A stretch of 14,003 nt of DNA from CBFCZU01 sp965602635 (lineage in GTDB: Bacteria > Planctomycetota > Phycisphaerae > SM23-33), in the NCBI GenBank assembly GCA_965602635.1, contig CBFCZU010000109.1:1-14003 (forward strand), read 5' to 3'. This document shows positions 13,887 through 14,003 of this stretch, piece after piece (the first letter of the stretch is position 1; each line of letters starts with the position of its first letter). The notes beneath the pieces were generated by a model, which searched no databases, was not told the origin of the DNA, and saw only the letters and a list, made by a program, of their open reading frames with translations. The position numbers and the translations under genes were made by a program.

Positions 13887-13915
13887 AGGATACCGCTGCC
13901 GGCGCCCGCCGTCAC
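13887..13915 (-). promoter_or_regulatory. Weak promoter candidate for the BNR-phosphatase-GH94 operon
   Basis: The minus strand has GTGACG (13915-13910), 17 nt, then TATCCT (13892-13887). The match is poor. If used, transcription would begin near the GTG start, giving a leaderless mRNA, which would fit the lack of a Shine-Dalgarno sequence. Confidence 0.2.
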
Positions 13916-13945
13916 CCCAAACCTCGCCGCCGGCGGGAAGGAACG

Positions 13946-13974
13946 TTGCCGCGGCGGGAATCCGGGGGGATAAT
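13946..13974 (+). promoter_or_regulatory. Plus-strand promoter candidate for a gene beyond the right edge
   Basis: TTGCCG (13946-13951), exactly 17 nt, GATAAT (13969-13974). The direct repeat CGGCGGGAA occurs at 13931-13939 and 13952-13960 (21-bp period), the second copy within the spacer. It points away from the BNR gene, so the intergenic region would be divergent. Confidence 0.4.
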
Positions 13975-14003
13975 CTCGTAACAGTCGCGGGTGCGCGGCG
14001 GGC

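Noticed and set aside
1..14003. tRNA, rRNA, CRISPR array, insertion sequence, integrase or att repeats
   Set aside because: Looked for T-loop-like strings, regularly spaced repeats and transposase motifs; none found.

Overview
The window is GC-rich (well above 60% by eye), densely coded chromosomal DNA. The gene repertoire suggests an environmental bacterium of the Planctomycetota, perhaps near Phycisphaerae or an uncultured relative. It includes an ECF sigma factor overlapping a one-TM partner, a very large exported PQQ-type beta-propeller with an N-terminal methyltransferase-like domain, a BNR-type propeller, a GH94-type phosphorylase and an exported PhoD-like phosphatase. The phylum is inferred from protein style only, since no rRNA or marker gene is present.

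Layout, left to right. (1) Positions 1-906, minus strand: an ECF sigma-70 factor overlapped by 22 nt by a downstream single-TM, anti-sigma-like protein that runs off the left edge. (2) 907-1237: regulatory DNA with two strong hairpins, a TATAAT for the sigma gene, and the promoter and operator region of the next locus. (3) 1238-1971, plus strand: a HigB/HigA-type toxin-antitoxin pair that is visibly less GC-rich than its surroundings. Its near-consensus promoter has its -10 inside a dyad, and the transcript is predicted to be almost leaderless. (4) 1972-2189: intergenic DNA with a short inverted repeat that looks like a dispersed element. (5) 2190-6895, minus strand: a two-gene operon, first the 1037-aa methyltransferase/PQQ propeller and then, 29 nt later, a 520-aa secreted HEAT-repeat/M23 peptidase. 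(6) 7103-7630, plus strand: a lone GNAT acetyltransferase, divergent from the PQQ operon and convergent with the next one. (7) 7670-13878, minus strand: a probable three-gene operon of BNR_4-like propeller, exported PhoD-like phosphatase and GH94-like glycoside phosphorylase. (8) 13879-14003: a short upstream region with a plus-strand promoter candidate for a gene beyond the window.

How they may work together: the BNR protein, exported phosphatase and (apparently cytoplasmic) glycoside phosphorylase look like carbohydrate- or phosphoester-scavenging functions made from one transcript. The PQQ propeller and M23 protein both carry signal peptides and probably act in the envelope. The higBA pair is an accessory element unrelated to its neighbours. 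No tRNA, rRNA, CRISPR array, insertion sequence or integrase was seen. The long plus-strand open frames across the minus-strand genes are shadows of high-GC coding sequence. The most unusual items are the exported methyltransferase-propeller fusion with its internal Cys/His cluster, and the compact higBA promoter/operator arrangement.
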